Assembly (NCBI RefSeq): GCF_003240585.1
Contig: NZ_PCDP01000036.1
Coordinates: 1-64,000, forward strand
DNA length: 64,000 nt
DNA from: Arminella tubonensis
GTDB lineage: Bacteria; Pseudomonadota; Alphaproteobacteria; Rhizobiales; Rhizobiaceae
Direction: 5' to 3'
Part shown: one piece after another, positions 35,511 through 44,684 of the stretch
Layout: the number at the start of each line of letters is the position of its first letter
Position numbering within the stretch: the first letter of the stretch is position 1
Translations under genes and position numbers: made by a program
Notes under the pieces: generated by a model
The model's input: only the letters and a program-made list of their open reading frames with translations
What the model was told of the DNA's origin: nothing
Database searches by the model: none

Positions 35511-36851
35511 ATGAGCGGAATGGCATTTCAGGCAGATATCATGCGCGACGGACCCATCTCGCGCCGCAATAGCCAAAGAATGCTTTTGGTCGAAGACTCG
35601 CGCATGTTCGCTTCCATCCTCACGCACCGATTCCGTACCGAACTTGGCCTCGACGTGACGCATTGTGCCTCGCTGAAAGCCCTCAACGAAGCTTTGAGCA
35701 GGGATGACCACGGCTTCACCATTGCCGTCGTCGACCTTAACCTGCCAGATTCGCCGCGTGGCGAGGCGTTGGACGCCACGATCGCCCACAATGTGCCGGT
35801 CATTGTATTCACGGGCTATTTCGATGTCAGCGTGCGCGACCGCATCATGGAGCGCAATGTTGTCGACTATGTCCTGAAAGATAACGAATTCGCGCTCGAC
35901 AACCTGGTTTCATCGGTTCGTCGGGCAATCTCCAACCGCAAGACACGGGTGCTGGTCGTCGACGACCTTCCATCAGCGCGTCAGGTTCTGGTCGATCTCT
36001 TGGCAGCTCAGCAGTTCATGATTGCCGAGGCTTGTTCCGGTATCGAGGCGCTGGCGGCACTCAGCAGGCATAGCGACATCGAACTTGTGATAACCGATCA
36101 TCACATGCCCGACATGGACGGCTACCAGCTGACGCGGCGCATTCGCAAACAATATGGTTCGGACCGGATGCGGGTGATCGGCATCTCCTCCTCAAGTGAC
36201 CGTTTGCTGTCGGCGACGTTCCTGAAGGCTGGCGCCAATGATTTTGTCTACCGGCCGTTCGTGCCTGAAGAGTTGCAGTGCCGGATCGCGCATAACATCG
36301 AGACGCTGATGCAGATGAAGCATCTGCGCATTGCGGCCGCCAGCGATTATCTGACAGGGCTCTACAACAGGCGCTATTTTTATGACCAGGGCCCGCTGCT
36401 CGTCAACGAATGCCTGCGCCGGTCGCAGCCAGCGGCGGTTGCGATCCTCGATATCGACAATTTCAAGCGGCTGAACGATACCTATGGTCACGAAATCGGC
36501 GATCAGGTCCTTAAGGCGGTCGCCGACCGCCTGCAGGCGCTGTTCGAAGGAAGTGACAATCTTCTGTCGCGGCTCGGTGGCGAGGAGTTCGCAATCCTGT
36601 TCACGGAAATGGATTCACAAGCGGCGACCGAGCTTTGCGACAAGGTGCGGACCAGTCTATCCGGTCTGAAAATCCCCGCCGATGATGAAGAGCTGTCGGT
36701 GACGGTCTCGATCGGTGTGGCCGAAATCGCCGGCTACGAGACATTCGAGAACTATCTCAACGCCGCCGACCAGTTTCTCTACATGGCCAAGCACAAGGGT
36801 CGAAACCAGGTCTATTCGGATGCGCGCATGACCCTCGAAGCGGCGCAATAA
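35511..36851 (+). CDS. REC-REC-GGDEF diguanylate cyclase response regulator
   Basis: A 446-residue PleD-like protein. Receiver 1 (phospho-Asp in VVDLNLPD), receiver 2 (Asp in VITDHHMPDMDG), then a GGDEF domain (~285-440) with DYLTGLYNRRYF, DIDNFKRLNDTYGHEIGD and an intact GGEEF active site. It should make cyclic di-GMP when phosphorylated. The ATG has a strong aaggaggggc site. The gene lies 217 bases after its REC-REC paralogue, which may compete for the same kinase or heterodimerise. Confidence 0.92.
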   Translation: MSGMAFQADIMRDGPISRRNSQRMLLVEDSRMFASILTHRFRTELGLDVTHCASLKALNEALSRDDHGFTIAVVDLNLPDSPRGEALDATIAHNVPVIVFTGYFDVSVRDRIMERNVVDYVLKDNEFALDNLVSSVRRAISNRKTRVLVVDDLPSARQVLVDLLAAQQFMIAEACSGIEALAALSRHSDIELVITDHHMPDMDGYQLTRRIRKQYGSDRMRVIGISSSSDRLLSATFLKAGANDFVYRPFVPEELQCRIAHNIETLMQMKHLRIAAASDYLTGLYNRRYFYDQGPLLVNECLRRSQPAAVAILDIDNFKRLNDTYGHEIGDQVLKAVADRLQALFEGSDNLLSRLGGEEFAILFTEMDSQAATELCDKVRTSLSGLKIPADDEELSVTVSIGVAEIAGYETFENYLNAADQFLYMAKHKGRNQVYSDARMTLEAAQ

Positions 36852-36881
36852 TCATCGCGCCGCCCGTTCGGCAATGTATGT

Positions 36882-37928
36882 TCAGATGACGACGCCGGTT
36901 CGGGCTGTCGACATGCTCAGCTTGCGCTCGGCGCGCTCCTGCTGGGGAGAGCGATTGTAAAGTTCGCGATAACACTTGGAAAAGTGCGAAGCGGAAACGA
37001 AGCCGCAGGCAACCGCCACCTCGACAACCGGCATCGAAGACTGCACGAGAAGATGGCGGGCTCGGTCCAGGCGGATTTCGAGGTAGTAGCGGGCAGGGGA
37101 ACGGCCCATCTCCTGGCGGAACAGGCGCTCGATCTGCCGGCGCGAGAGGCCGGCATCATCGGCGATCTCCAGCAGCGACAGTGGTTCGGCCAGATTGCTT
37201 TCCATCAGTTCGATAATCGACAGTACCTTGGAATTCTGGACACCGAGGCGGGCGCGCAGCGGCAGGCGCTGGCGGTCGTGCGGGCTTCGAACTCTATCGG
37301 TCAGCGCCTGCTCGCAGACGCGGTTGACGAGATTTTCGCCGAAATCCTGGCCGATGAGATTGAGCATCATGTCGAGCGAGGCGGTGCCGCCGGCGCAGGT
37401 ATAGATGTTGCTGTCGACCTCGTAGAGATCGGCATAGACTTCGGCCTGAGGGAACGCTTCGGCAAAGCCCGGCAGGTTTTCCCAGTGGATGGCGCAGCGC
37501 TTGCCGTTGAGGAGACCTGCCTGGGCCAGCACATGCGCGCCCGTACAGAGGCTGCCCACCGCGACGCCGCGATTATAGGATTCGCGTAGCCAGGCATTGA
37601 CCGACTTGTTGTGAAATTCCTCGACGTAAATCCCAGAGGAGACCAACACCATGTTCGGACGATTTTCACCGCCGAGGTAGCGTCGCTCGTCGGCGAGCGA
37701 CGAATTGACCTCGATGCCGATGCCGCTGGACGAATAGACCTTTTCACCGTCGGTGGATGCGAGGCGCCAGACGTAGGCCGGATAGCCGAGCATCCGGTTT
37801 GCAATTCGCAGCGTTTCAATCGCGGCGGAAAACGGAAGCATGGTGAAATGCGGAACGAGGAAGAAAACTAGCGAACGCTTCTTTACCTGTGCTTTGCTCA
37901 TCTGAGAGGATCCATGCTCCGCTGCCAT
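36882..37928 (-). CDS. GlxA-family AraC-type transcriptional regulator (GbdR-like)
   Basis: A 348-residue regulator with an N-terminal DJ-1/PfpI-like (GATase1) domain (LVFFLVPHFTMLPFSAAIETLRIAN, SLCTGAHVLAQAGLL) and a C-terminal AraC double HTH (SLLEIADDAGLSRRQIERLFRQEMG, VACGFVSASHFSKCYRE). This is the architecture of GbdR and CdhR, the activators of glycine betaine and carnitine catabolism. Its position inside the betaine island supports the same role. The ATG at 37928 has a gaggaatg site; 37901 is an alternative. Confidence 0.9.
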   Translation of the reverse strand: MAAEHGSSQMSKAQVKKRSLVFFLVPHFTMLPFSAAIETLRIANRMLGYPAYVWRLASTDGEKVYSSSGIGIEVNSSLADERRYLGGENRPNMVLVSSGIYVEEFHNKSVNAWLRESYNRGVAVGSLCTGAHVLAQAGLLNGKRCAIHWENLPGFAEAFPQAEVYADLYEVDSNIYTCAGGTASLDMMLNLIGQDFGENLVNRVCEQALTDRVRSPHDRQRLPLRARLGVQNSKVLSIIELMESNLAEPLSLLEIADDAGLSRRQIERLFRQEMGRSPARYYLEIRLDRARHLLVQSSMPVVEVAVACGFVSASHFSKCYRELYNRSPQQERAERKLSMSTARTGVVI

Positions 37929-38197
37929 GCCACATTCCTCGCGTCATTTGCGCCGGTCTGATAGTCTGAAAGCGACAGTGTCATGGATAAAAACGGCCGC
38001 AAAGTGTTATTTGCGCGACATGGCTAAAATTGTCACCCGATTGGGGGTGCCTAGCATGGCGGGGCGGCGTGCTGAAGGCGAGCTTTATATATGTCTATGA
38101 AAATCAACATTATTTGGCAGAGGCGAATAAAGGCGAGAGCGGCGCCTCTTGAAGTTGCGTCGCTCTCATATTTTACCGGATGTCGCATTCGCTACAT

Positions 38198-38407
38198 TCA
38201 TTTGCGGCCTCGTGTGATGTCGGCGGCAGGCCAGCCGAGGTCCTTGCGCATGTCGATCGGCATGGATTCGATTGCGCGGGCTGCTTGCCACTGCTCCAGG
38301 CGTTCGGCAAGCTTGAGCGAATAGGTCGAAAGCGCTGTGAATAGACCAATGCCGAAAGACGGCGAATAATGGCTCTTTTCGGTGGTCCTATAGGTAATGC
38401 TGGTCAT
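38198..38407 (-). CDS. Small DUF1127-like protein
   Basis: A 69-residue protein. The C-terminal half (LAERLEQWQAARAIESMPIDMRKDLGWPAAD) resembles the DUF1127 core, whose members in alphaproteobacteria bind RNA or act in metabolism, but the match is loose. The ATG follows a gaaaggaaac ribosome site. A related small gene lies 66 bases upstream on the same strand. Confidence 0.6.
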   Translation of the reverse strand: MTSITYRTTEKSHYSPSFGIGLFTALSTYSLKLAERLEQWQAARAIESMPIDMRKDLGWPAADITRGRK

Positions 38408-38473
38408 GTCGGTTTCCTTTCGGGTTGAGGGCGGCTTCCACCCTCGAGTACTGATATGTGCCTGCGACGGGCA

Positions 38474-38716
38474 TCAATCAAACGAATAGATCTTATGGCT
38501 ACCATAAGCATTCTTGAAGTATCTCCGTTTGGCGCGAGTGCCGGTGATCGGCGGCAGCAACCGATCCGATGGCAGGCCGCGCGCGTTCACATCGTCGATC
38601 AGATGCCCGGGCAGACGGGCCATCTCCTGGAGCGTGCGTTGCGTCGTGTGGCGCAGCATTCTTGCCCTGACGTGGGTAAACAGGTTGAAGATGTCTCGAA
38701 TTGTCTCGGCAACCAT
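38474..38716 (-). CDS. Small DUF1127-like protein
   Basis: An 80-residue basic protein. RTLQEMARLPGHLIDDVNARG resembles the DUF1127 'xxLxxLxDHxLxDIG' pattern. The ATG has a gaaggag ribosome site. It is divergent from the LysR regulator at 38836 across 119 bases and is probably its control target or shares its promoter region. Function unknown. Confidence 0.6.
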   Translation of the reverse strand: MVAETIRDIFNLFTHVRARMLRHTTQRTLQEMARLPGHLIDDVNARGLPSDRLLPPITGTRAKRRYFKNAYGSHKIYSFD

Positions 38717-38835
38717 GTGGAACTCCTTCTCGGCTGTCCGTTCTGGTCTCTATGCCTGTTAATATGGGGTGCGTTGACAATCAGACAAACGAAATGATAT
38801 GGTGCTAAAGATCAGAAAAATTGAAAGATGAGACG

Positions 38836-39729
38836 ATGACCGTTCCTTTGCGCCGTCCCATACCGCTGCTCGACAACGACGTGCTGCGAACTTTCGTGGC
38901 TATCGCCGAGACGGGCAATTTCTCGACAGCCGCCGATGCCGTATATCGTACGCCGTCGGCCGTCTCGATGCAGATCAAGAAGCTTGAAGAGCAGCTCGGC
39001 GTTACGCTGTTCCTGCGCGACGCCCGCTCCGTCAGCCTGACGCATCATGGCGAAATGCTTTTGTCCTATGCTCGCAATATGCTGGCGCTTTCCAACGAGG
39101 CCGTCTCCCGGTTCATAATGCCGGAACTCAGCGGCGTCGTGCGTCTCGGGGCGCCCGACGATATCGGCGAGCGCCTGCTCCCGAGCGTCCTCAAGAGCTT
39201 CGCGGCGACCTATCCCGGTATCATGGTCGATGTGACCGTCGACATGAGTATCGGCCTGAAGAAGCGCATCGAGGAACAGCGGCTGGATCTGGCGCTGATC
39301 AATTGCGCGACGCGACCGTTCCCGACCGACGGTGAGATCATTTATACCGAGAGGGTTGTGTGGGCCGGTGCGAAATGCGGCACGGCGCATCGCCGTGACC
39401 CGCTGCCCATCTCAATCTGGGAGGAGGGCTGCATCTGGCGCTCGGATGCTCTTGCGCAGCTTCAGAACAACAAGCGCAACTATCGTGTGGCCTTCCTCAG
39501 CGCTCATACGATGGCGCAGCGCGCCGCTGTCGTTTCCGATCTGGCTGTCGCGCCGTTCCCGCGCTCCTACGTTACCGAGGACATGACGATCCTCGGCCCG
39601 AACGAGGGTCTGCCTGAGCTCAATACCTTCGATATCAGGCTCCTGACCTCATCGCAGATGACCGGGCCGATGGCCGCTGTGGCCGATAGCATTCGCTATG
39701 CTTTCGGCGAGCTGGCGCGCGCTGCCTGA
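38836..39729 (+). CDS. LysR-family transcriptional regulator
   Basis: A 297-residue LysR protein. The N-terminal HTH is clear (LRTFVAIAETGNFSTAADAVYRTPSAVSMQIKKLEE), followed by a LysR substrate domain starting near residue 92. It ends 8 bases before the end of the convergent ASKHA gene, within the betaine island. A TTG at 38821 is an alternative start. It could be a second regulator of the one-carbon genes, or of the divergent small genes; the sequence does not say which. Confidence 0.9.
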   Translation: MTVPLRRPIPLLDNDVLRTFVAIAETGNFSTAADAVYRTPSAVSMQIKKLEEQLGVTLFLRDARSVSLTHHGEMLLSYARNMLALSNEAVSRFIMPELSGVVRLGAPDDIGERLLPSVLKSFAATYPGIMVDVTVDMSIGLKKRIEEQRLDLALINCATRPFPTDGEIIYTERVVWAGAKCGTAHRRDPLPISIWEEGCIWRSDALAQLQNNKRNYRVAFLSAHTMAQRAAVVSDLAVAPFPRSYVTEDMTILGPNEGLPELNTFDIRLLTSSQMTGPMAAVADSIRYAFGELARAA

Positions 39730-39737
39730 GTTCTATG

Positions 39738-41771
39738 CTATTCGCGATTGCGGCGCCGGCGTCTTCCGCCGCCTTCGCCGCCGTCATCGCTCGTTGCCTT
39801 GCGCTCGGGTAGCGTGACGACCTTTGCCAGTTCCGGAAAGGTGTCGACCTTGTTCGGCAGCGCCATCGCAAAGACGAAATGCTCCTGAAACTTTGATTCA
39901 AGCGCCGTCTCTATCTTCTCGATTTTGCTGACTGTTTCCTCGATCTCGCGACGGTAGCCGCGGTTGAGCAGCGCCATGCGGGCGCCGGTGCCGGCGGCGT
40001 TGCCGACCGCCTTGACCTTGTCGAGCGGGCAATCCGGAATGAGGCCAAGCACCATCGCGTACATCGGATCGATGAAGGTGCCGAAAGCGCCTGCAAGGCC
40101 GATGCGATCGACGTGGTCGATACCCTGCTTGTCCATCAGCAGCTTGACGCCGGCATAGAGTGCGGCTTTTGCCAGCTGGATGGCCCGCACGTCGTTCTGC
40201 GTCACCGTGATGCGCGGCTCGCCATCCTGCAGCAGGTAGGAGAATGTGCGACCCGTCTGCAATGTGCGCGGCGAGCGGGCGGCCAGCGTCCCGTCGACAA
40301 CGCCATCTTCCGAGATAATGCCGGCCAGAAACATTTCAGCGACGACCTCGATGATGCCGGAGCCGCAGATTCCGGTGACGCGAATGTCGGCCGCAGCCTC
40401 GGCAAATCCCGGTTCATCCGACCAGGGCTCGATGCCGATGACGCGGTAGCGCGGCTCGAGCGTGACGGGGTCGATGCGGACGCGTTCGATGGCGCCCGGT
40501 GCGGCGCGCTGGCCAGAGGAGATTTCCGCGCCCTCGAAGGCAGGACCAGTCGGAGAAGAGGCTGCAACGACGCGCCGGCGGTTGCCGAGTACGATTTCGG
40601 CATTGGTGCCGATATCGACGAGCAGCATCATTTCGTCCTGACGGTGTGGACCTTCTGTCAGCGTTGCGGCAGCGGCATCGGCGCCGACGTGACCGGCGAT
40701 GCAGGGCAGCATGTAGACGCGGGTGCCGGCGTTCATCGGCAGGCCTACCTCGGAGGATTTCAGATGCACGGCACCGGAAACTGCAAGCGCAAACGGTGCG
40801 CCGCCAAGCTCCGTCGGGTCGATGCCGAGAAACAGGTGATGCATGATCGGATTGCCGACGAAGACGGCATCGAGGATATCCTGGCGCGAGATGCCGCCAT
40901 CGGCGCAGACCTTGTCGATCAGCCCGTTCAGCGCCTCGCGCACGGCATTGGTCATGCCTTCGCGGCCGTCGGGGTTCATCATCACGTAGGAAACGCGGCT
41001 CATCAAATCTTCGCCGAAGCGGATCTGCGGGTTTGACGTGCCGGCGGAGGCGACTGTGCGGCCGGAAAGCAGCGAAGATAGATGCATTGCGATCGTCGTC
41101 GAGCCGATGTCGCAGGCGATGCCGTAGGCCTCGTTCTTCAGGCCGGGGTAAAGCGCGATGATGCGGGGCCGGTCACCGTTTTCCTCATCCTTGTAGATTG
41201 CGGCCGTGACCTTCCATTCGCCCTTGCGCAGGATCGATTGCACTTGAGAGATCAGATGGAAATCGACATCGAGATTTTCGTATTTCCAGTCGTTGGTAAT
41301 CGCCGTCTTCAGGCGATCGAGGTCGCCGAGCGGCTTGTGCATATCAGGCTCCTCGACCTCGACGTAGCACATATGGACCGCCGCATTGCGCTCGATCACC
41401 CGGCCATCGCTGTCCTTGCGCACCACCTGCGCGTTGATGACCGTATCCTGCGGCACGTCGATGACGAGGTCGCCGAGGATCTGCGCCGAGCAGGAAAGAC
41501 GGCGGCCGTCAGGCAGATCACGCACCTCGGCGTAGCGTTGCTCCTTGGGGCCGATGGGAGAGAGGTGGTCGTTGGCCGACACGATCTTGTGCTTGGCGAA
41601 ATTACCCTCCTGCACGGAGACCTGGCAGCGCCCGCAGGTGGCGCGTCCGCCGCAGACGCTCTCGACATAGACGCCGAGCTGGCGAGCAGCTTCGAGCACC
41701 GGCATGCCGACAGGAAAACGGCCACGCTTCCCGGAGGGCATGAAGAGAACGAGGGCGTCTTTATCGGTCAT
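39738..41771 (-). CDS. ASKHA-domain corrinoid activation protein (RACo type, DUF4445)
   Basis: A 677-residue protein with an N-terminal [2Fe-2S] plant-ferredoxin-like domain (Cys 40, 46, 49 and 94), a middle linker, and a large C-terminal ASKHA ATPase fold (YGIACDIGSTTIAMHL, MLLVDIGTNAEIVLG, GICGSGIIEVVAEM). This is the architecture of RACo, which uses ATP to return inactive Co(II) corrinoid to Co(I). That matches the corrinoid protein and methyltransferases nearby. The C terminus is a low-complexity Gly/Arg tail. Such proteins are best known from anaerobes. Confidence 0.9.
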   Translation of the reverse strand: MTDKDALVLFMPSGKRGRFPVGMPVLEAARQLGVYVESVCGGRATCGRCQVSVQEGNFAKHKIVSANDHLSPIGPKEQRYAEVRDLPDGRRLSCSAQILGDLVIDVPQDTVINAQVVRKDSDGRVIERNAAVHMCYVEVEEPDMHKPLGDLDRLKTAITNDWKYENLDVDFHLISQVQSILRKGEWKVTAAIYKDEENGDRPRIIALYPGLKNEAYGIACDIGSTTIAMHLSSLLSGRTVASAGTSNPQIRFGEDLMSRVSYVMMNPDGREGMTNAVREALNGLIDKVCADGGISRQDILDAVFVGNPIMHHLFLGIDPTELGGAPFALAVSGAVHLKSSEVGLPMNAGTRVYMLPCIAGHVGADAAAATLTEGPHRQDEMMLLVDIGTNAEIVLGNRRRVVAASSPTGPAFEGAEISSGQRAAPGAIERVRIDPVTLEPRYRVIGIEPWSDEPGFAEAAADIRVTGICGSGIIEVVAEMFLAGIISEDGVVDGTLAARSPRTLQTGRTFSYLLQDGEPRITVTQNDVRAIQLAKAALYAGVKLLMDKQGIDHVDRIGLAGAFGTFIDPMYAMVLGLIPDCPLDKVKAVGNAAGTGARMALLNRGYRREIEETVSKIEKIETALESKFQEHFVFAMALPNKVDTFPELAKVVTLPERKATSDDGGEGGGRRRRRNRE

Positions 41772-41805
41772 TATGGTGCTTTCAGGCGATGTATTCGTTT
41801 GAGTT

Positions 41806-41923
41806 CACCCTCCCCTTGAGGGGGAGGGTCGGCACGAAGTGCCGGGGTGGGGTGACTTCGTGTGACATCCAATGATCACCCCCACCCGCAGCTTCGCTGC
41901 GACCTCCCCCATCAAGGGGGAGG
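41806..41923. repeat. Palindromic intergenic mosaic element
   Basis: Four palindromes in 118 bases: ccctcccc/ggggaggg (41808-41828), ggcacgaagtgcc (41831-41843), gcagcttcgctgc (41888-41900) and cctccccc/gggggagg (41903-41923). Layout and composition are those of the dispersed palindromic mosaics (RIME-like) common between genes in rhizobia. It lies between two minus-strand genes and may shape their mRNA. Confidence 0.7.
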
Positions 41924-41929
41924 TGGATG

Positions 41930-42892
41930 CTATTCTGTGGCCGCACCCGCTCCAGCACGCGCCGCTCGGCCGCCTCGACGGCCGCTGCTGGCGCCGGGGG
42001 CGGTGGTGGATGCGGCAGCTCCCGCTTCGGCCGGCTTGTAGTCGCGATAGGTCATGATCCAGTTGCCGCAGTTCGCGTCAGTGCCGTTGAGGACGTTGGC
42101 GGCACGGACGGCTTCCATTTCCTGCGGGCGGCACGGGTTCATGATCGCCGAGGTCATGCCGGCGCCGATCACCATCGGGATGAAGCCGGCGTTGATGCCG
42201 TGGCGGTGCGGCAGGCCGAAAGAGATGTTGGAGAGGCCGCAGGTGGTGTTGACCTTAAGCTCGTTACGCAGGCGATGCAGCAGCGCGAAGACCTGGCGGC
42301 CGGCATCACCGAGAGCACCGATCGGCATGACCAGCGGATCGACGATGATGTCGTGCGGCTTGATGCCGTAGTCCATCGCGCGCTGGACGATCTTCTTCGC
42401 GACGGCAAAGCGGACGTCCGGGTCCATCGAGATACCGGTTTCGTCATTGGAGATGGCGACGACCGGGACGTCGTATTTCTTGATCAGCGGCAGGATTGCT
42501 TCCAGCTTCTCTTCCTCGCCGGTGACGGAATTGACCAGCGGGCGGCCCTTGGCAACTCTCAGCGCCGCCTCGATTGCCGCGGTGACCGAACTGTCGATCG
42601 ATAGCGGAACGTCGACAAGGCCCTGGACGATCTCGAGCGTTTGCACCAACAGGCCCGGTTCGGTCTCGTTGGGATTGACCGAGGTGACGCCGGCATTGAC
42701 GTCTAGCATGGTCGCGCCCGCGGCCACCTGTTCGAGCGCGTCGCGGATAACGGTGTCGAAGTTGCCGACGATCATTTCCGCGGCGAGCTTCTTGCGCCCC
42801 GTCGGGTTGATGCGTTCGCCGATCACGCAGAACGGCTGGTCAAAGCCGATGATGATTTCGCGAGTGGCGGAAGCAACGATGGTGCGCGTCAT
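41930..42892 (-). CDS. Methyltetrahydrofolate:corrinoid methyltransferase (MtgA/AcsE-like)
   Basis: A 320-residue pterin-binding (DHPS-like) TIM-barrel enzyme. Key stretches are VIGERINPTGRKKL, TMLDVNAG, PLSIDSS, VAISNDETG and the GLSNISFG/PHRH segment, as in AcsE and the MeTr domain of MetH. It should move a methyl group between a corrinoid protein and THF. With the corrinoid protein at 46891 and the MttB-type enzyme at 47877 it completes a methyl-transfer chain to methyl-THF. The C-terminal ~35 residues are an Ala/Gly/Arg tail. Confidence 0.92.
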   Translation of the reverse strand: MTRTIVASATREIIIGFDQPFCVIGERINPTGRKKLAAEMIVGNFDTVIRDALEQVAAGATMLDVNAGVTSVNPNETEPGLLVQTLEIVQGLVDVPLSIDSSVTAAIEAALRVAKGRPLVNSVTGEEEKLEAILPLIKKYDVPVVAISNDETGISMDPDVRFAVAKKIVQRAMDYGIKPHDIIVDPLVMPIGALGDAGRQVFALLHRLRNELKVNTTCGLSNISFGLPHRHGINAGFIPMVIGAGMTSAIMNPCRPQEMEAVRAANVLNGTDANCGNWIMTYRDYKPAEAGAAASTTAPGASSGRRGGRAARAGAGAATE

Positions 42893-42988
42893 GTCTGATC
42901 CTCTGGTCAGGGGCCCGATAGAGCTGGTCTAGCGTGCCGCGATGGGTGTTACAAGCAGGCCCGCTCCTCCGCCGGACTGCCCCGAATT

Positions 42989-44101
42989 TCAGTTTGCTGG
43001 CGTATAGTGCGGTGGATGATGGGCGGCAAGTTCTGCCAGCTCCTGCTGGTTCTCGGCCTGGCCTTCGCGAATGTGCTCCCTGCGTTCGGCAACGATCGCG
43101 TCGTCGCGGGATGCCTCCCGTTGCCAGGGGCGACGACCCTTGAGCACGCCGCTGTCATGCACCATCTCGGCAACATATTCCTCCTGCCGGTACGCCATGA
43201 CGTGGATGCCGGAGACACCAGCGATTTCCTTCACTTCATTGATGATGTCGATGCAGAGCTGCTTGCCTTCCTTCTTCTGGTCGGCAGCCCCTTCGATACG
43301 CTCGATGATGGCATCCGGGATATGGACGCCGGGCACGTTCGAGCGCATCCAGCGCGCAGTTCTGGCCGATGCCAGCGGGCCGACGCCGACGAGGATGAAG
43401 CATTTCTCGTCAAGGCCGAGATCGCGGACCTTCTTCATGTATTCGCGGAACATCGGCACGTCGTAGCAATACTGGCTCTGGACGAACTGGGCGCCGGCCT
43501 CGATCTTCTTCGCCAGCCGGTAGGGTCGGAAATCGTAAGGCGGAGCAAAGGGATTGATCGCTGCCCCGAGGAAAACCTGCGGCGGCTTTGTCAGCTTGCG
43601 GCCGGAGAGGAATTTTGCGTTGTCGCGCATGATCCGCACTGTTTCGAGAAGCGACATGCAGTCGAGGTCGAAGACCGGCTTGGCGCCCGGCTGGTCGCCG
43701 GCCTGGACGCCATCACCTGTTAGGCACATCATGTTGGCGACGCCCATGGCCGCAGCGCCGAGCACGTCGCCCTGGATTGCGATGCGGTTCTTGTCGCGGC
43801 AGGCGATCTGCATGATCGGGGCGTAGCCGATGCGCGTCAGCAGCGCGCAGATGCCGACAGACGACATGTGGCAATTAGCGCCTGAAGCATCGACGGCGTT
43901 GATGCCATCGACCCAGCCGTTGAAGATCGAGGCGCGTTCGTAGACATCCTCCGGATCGGCGCTGTCAGGCGGATTCAGCTCGGCGGTAACGGCGAATTCG
44001 CCGCGACGGAGCACGCGCTCGAGCCGCCCGAGGGAGGAGTGGCCGGGCAGGGGATCGAGCGGCAGGTGTGGGCCAAGCGGGTTCTCGTCGATATGCGCCA
44101 T
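42989..44101 (-). CDS. Methylenetetrahydrofolate reductase family protein (MetF-like)
   Basis: A 370-residue protein with the MTHFR fold (FAVTAELNPPDSADPEDVYER, MCLTGDGVQAGDQPGAKPVFDLD, FVQSQYCYDV, ILVGVGPLAS). It is more diverged than the housekeeping MetF and has a polar C-terminal extension. A MetV-type gene follows upstream in the operon, 4 bases away on the minus strand, so it is probably the flavin-bearing half of a MetVF-type complex that interconverts methyl- and methylene-THF. Confidence 0.9.
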   Translation of the reverse strand: MAHIDENPLGPHLPLDPLPGHSSLGRLERVLRRGEFAVTAELNPPDSADPEDVYERASIFNGWVDGINAVDASGANCHMSSVGICALLTRIGYAPIMQIACRDKNRIAIQGDVLGAAAMGVANMMCLTGDGVQAGDQPGAKPVFDLDCMSLLETVRIMRDNAKFLSGRKLTKPPQVFLGAAINPFAPPYDFRPYRLAKKIEAGAQFVQSQYCYDVPMFREYMKKVRDLGLDEKCFILVGVGPLASARTARWMRSNVPGVHIPDAIIERIEGAADQKKEGKQLCIDIINEVKEIAGVSGIHVMAYRQEEYVAEMVHDSGVLKGRRPWQREASRDDAIVAERREHIREGQAENQQELAELAAHHPPHYTPAN

Positions 44102-44105
44102 AGTG

Positions 44106-44684
44106 TCAGTTTTCCTTGGCCGGGACTGCCCGTGCGGCTGCCGCCTCCGCCGTGACGCGCAGCCATGAAGAAGTCTCGCGGAGCGACTGGTTCACCGGCT
44201 TCTGGATGTTCATGATCCTGTCGCCTCCCGTCATGTTGCGGGATCCATTCCAAGCTTGGACCCAGACGCAAGGCATATCCGGTTCGACTTCGCAGTTGCC
44301 ATTGGCCCGTACGCCGCCGCAGGGGCCGTTGCGCAACTGCTTCGGACAGTTCATCGGACAGGACATCCCGGTCGACGAGAGTGCGCATTGGCCGCACATC
44401 CGGCAATCGAACAGGAATCCTTTCACATGCCGCTCGACAAAGGTGATTGGCCGTTCGACGCGTTCATAGCCGATCGCTTTCCAAAGCGGATGCAGCAGCA
44501 GGAAGGTGTCGGCGAAGCGGTGGTAGAACCATTCGAGGAAGCGCGAATGGCGGACGGCCCAGAGGCGGACGGTGTATTTATGGCGCGAACGACGGCTGGG
44601 CGAAACGCCCGCTGGCGTAAAGGCGCCGCTGGCGGCCTTGGAGGCGGGCGCTGCGTTTCCGGATCGCTGTTTGTCGTCAGCCAT
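44106..44684 (-). CDS. MTHFR C-terminal (MetV-like) metal-binding protein
   Basis: A 192-residue protein. The central Cys-rich segment (FDCRMCGQCALSSTG then CPMNCPKQLRNGPCGG) is that of the MTHFR_C family, known as the MetV subunit of acetogen MetVF, where it binds Zn or Fe-S. The N-terminal ~40 residues are a polar leader. It overlaps the upstream 'virulence factor' gene by 8 bases and ends 4 bases before the MetF-like start, so the three are one operon. Confidence 0.87.
   Translation of the reverse strand: MADDKQRSGNAAPASKAASGAFTPAGVSPSRRSRHKYTVRLWAVRHSRFLEWFYHRFADTFLLLHPLWKAIGYERVERPITFVERHVKGFLFDCRMCGQCALSSTGMSCPMNCPKQLRNGPCGGVRANGNCEVEPDMPCVWVQAWNGSRNMTGGDRIMNIQKPVNQSLRETSSWLRVTAEAAAARAVPAKEN

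Noticed and set aside
40113..41036. 307-codon plus-strand frame over the ASKHA protein
   Set aside because: Shadow frame; the minus strand has Fe-S and ASKHA motifs.
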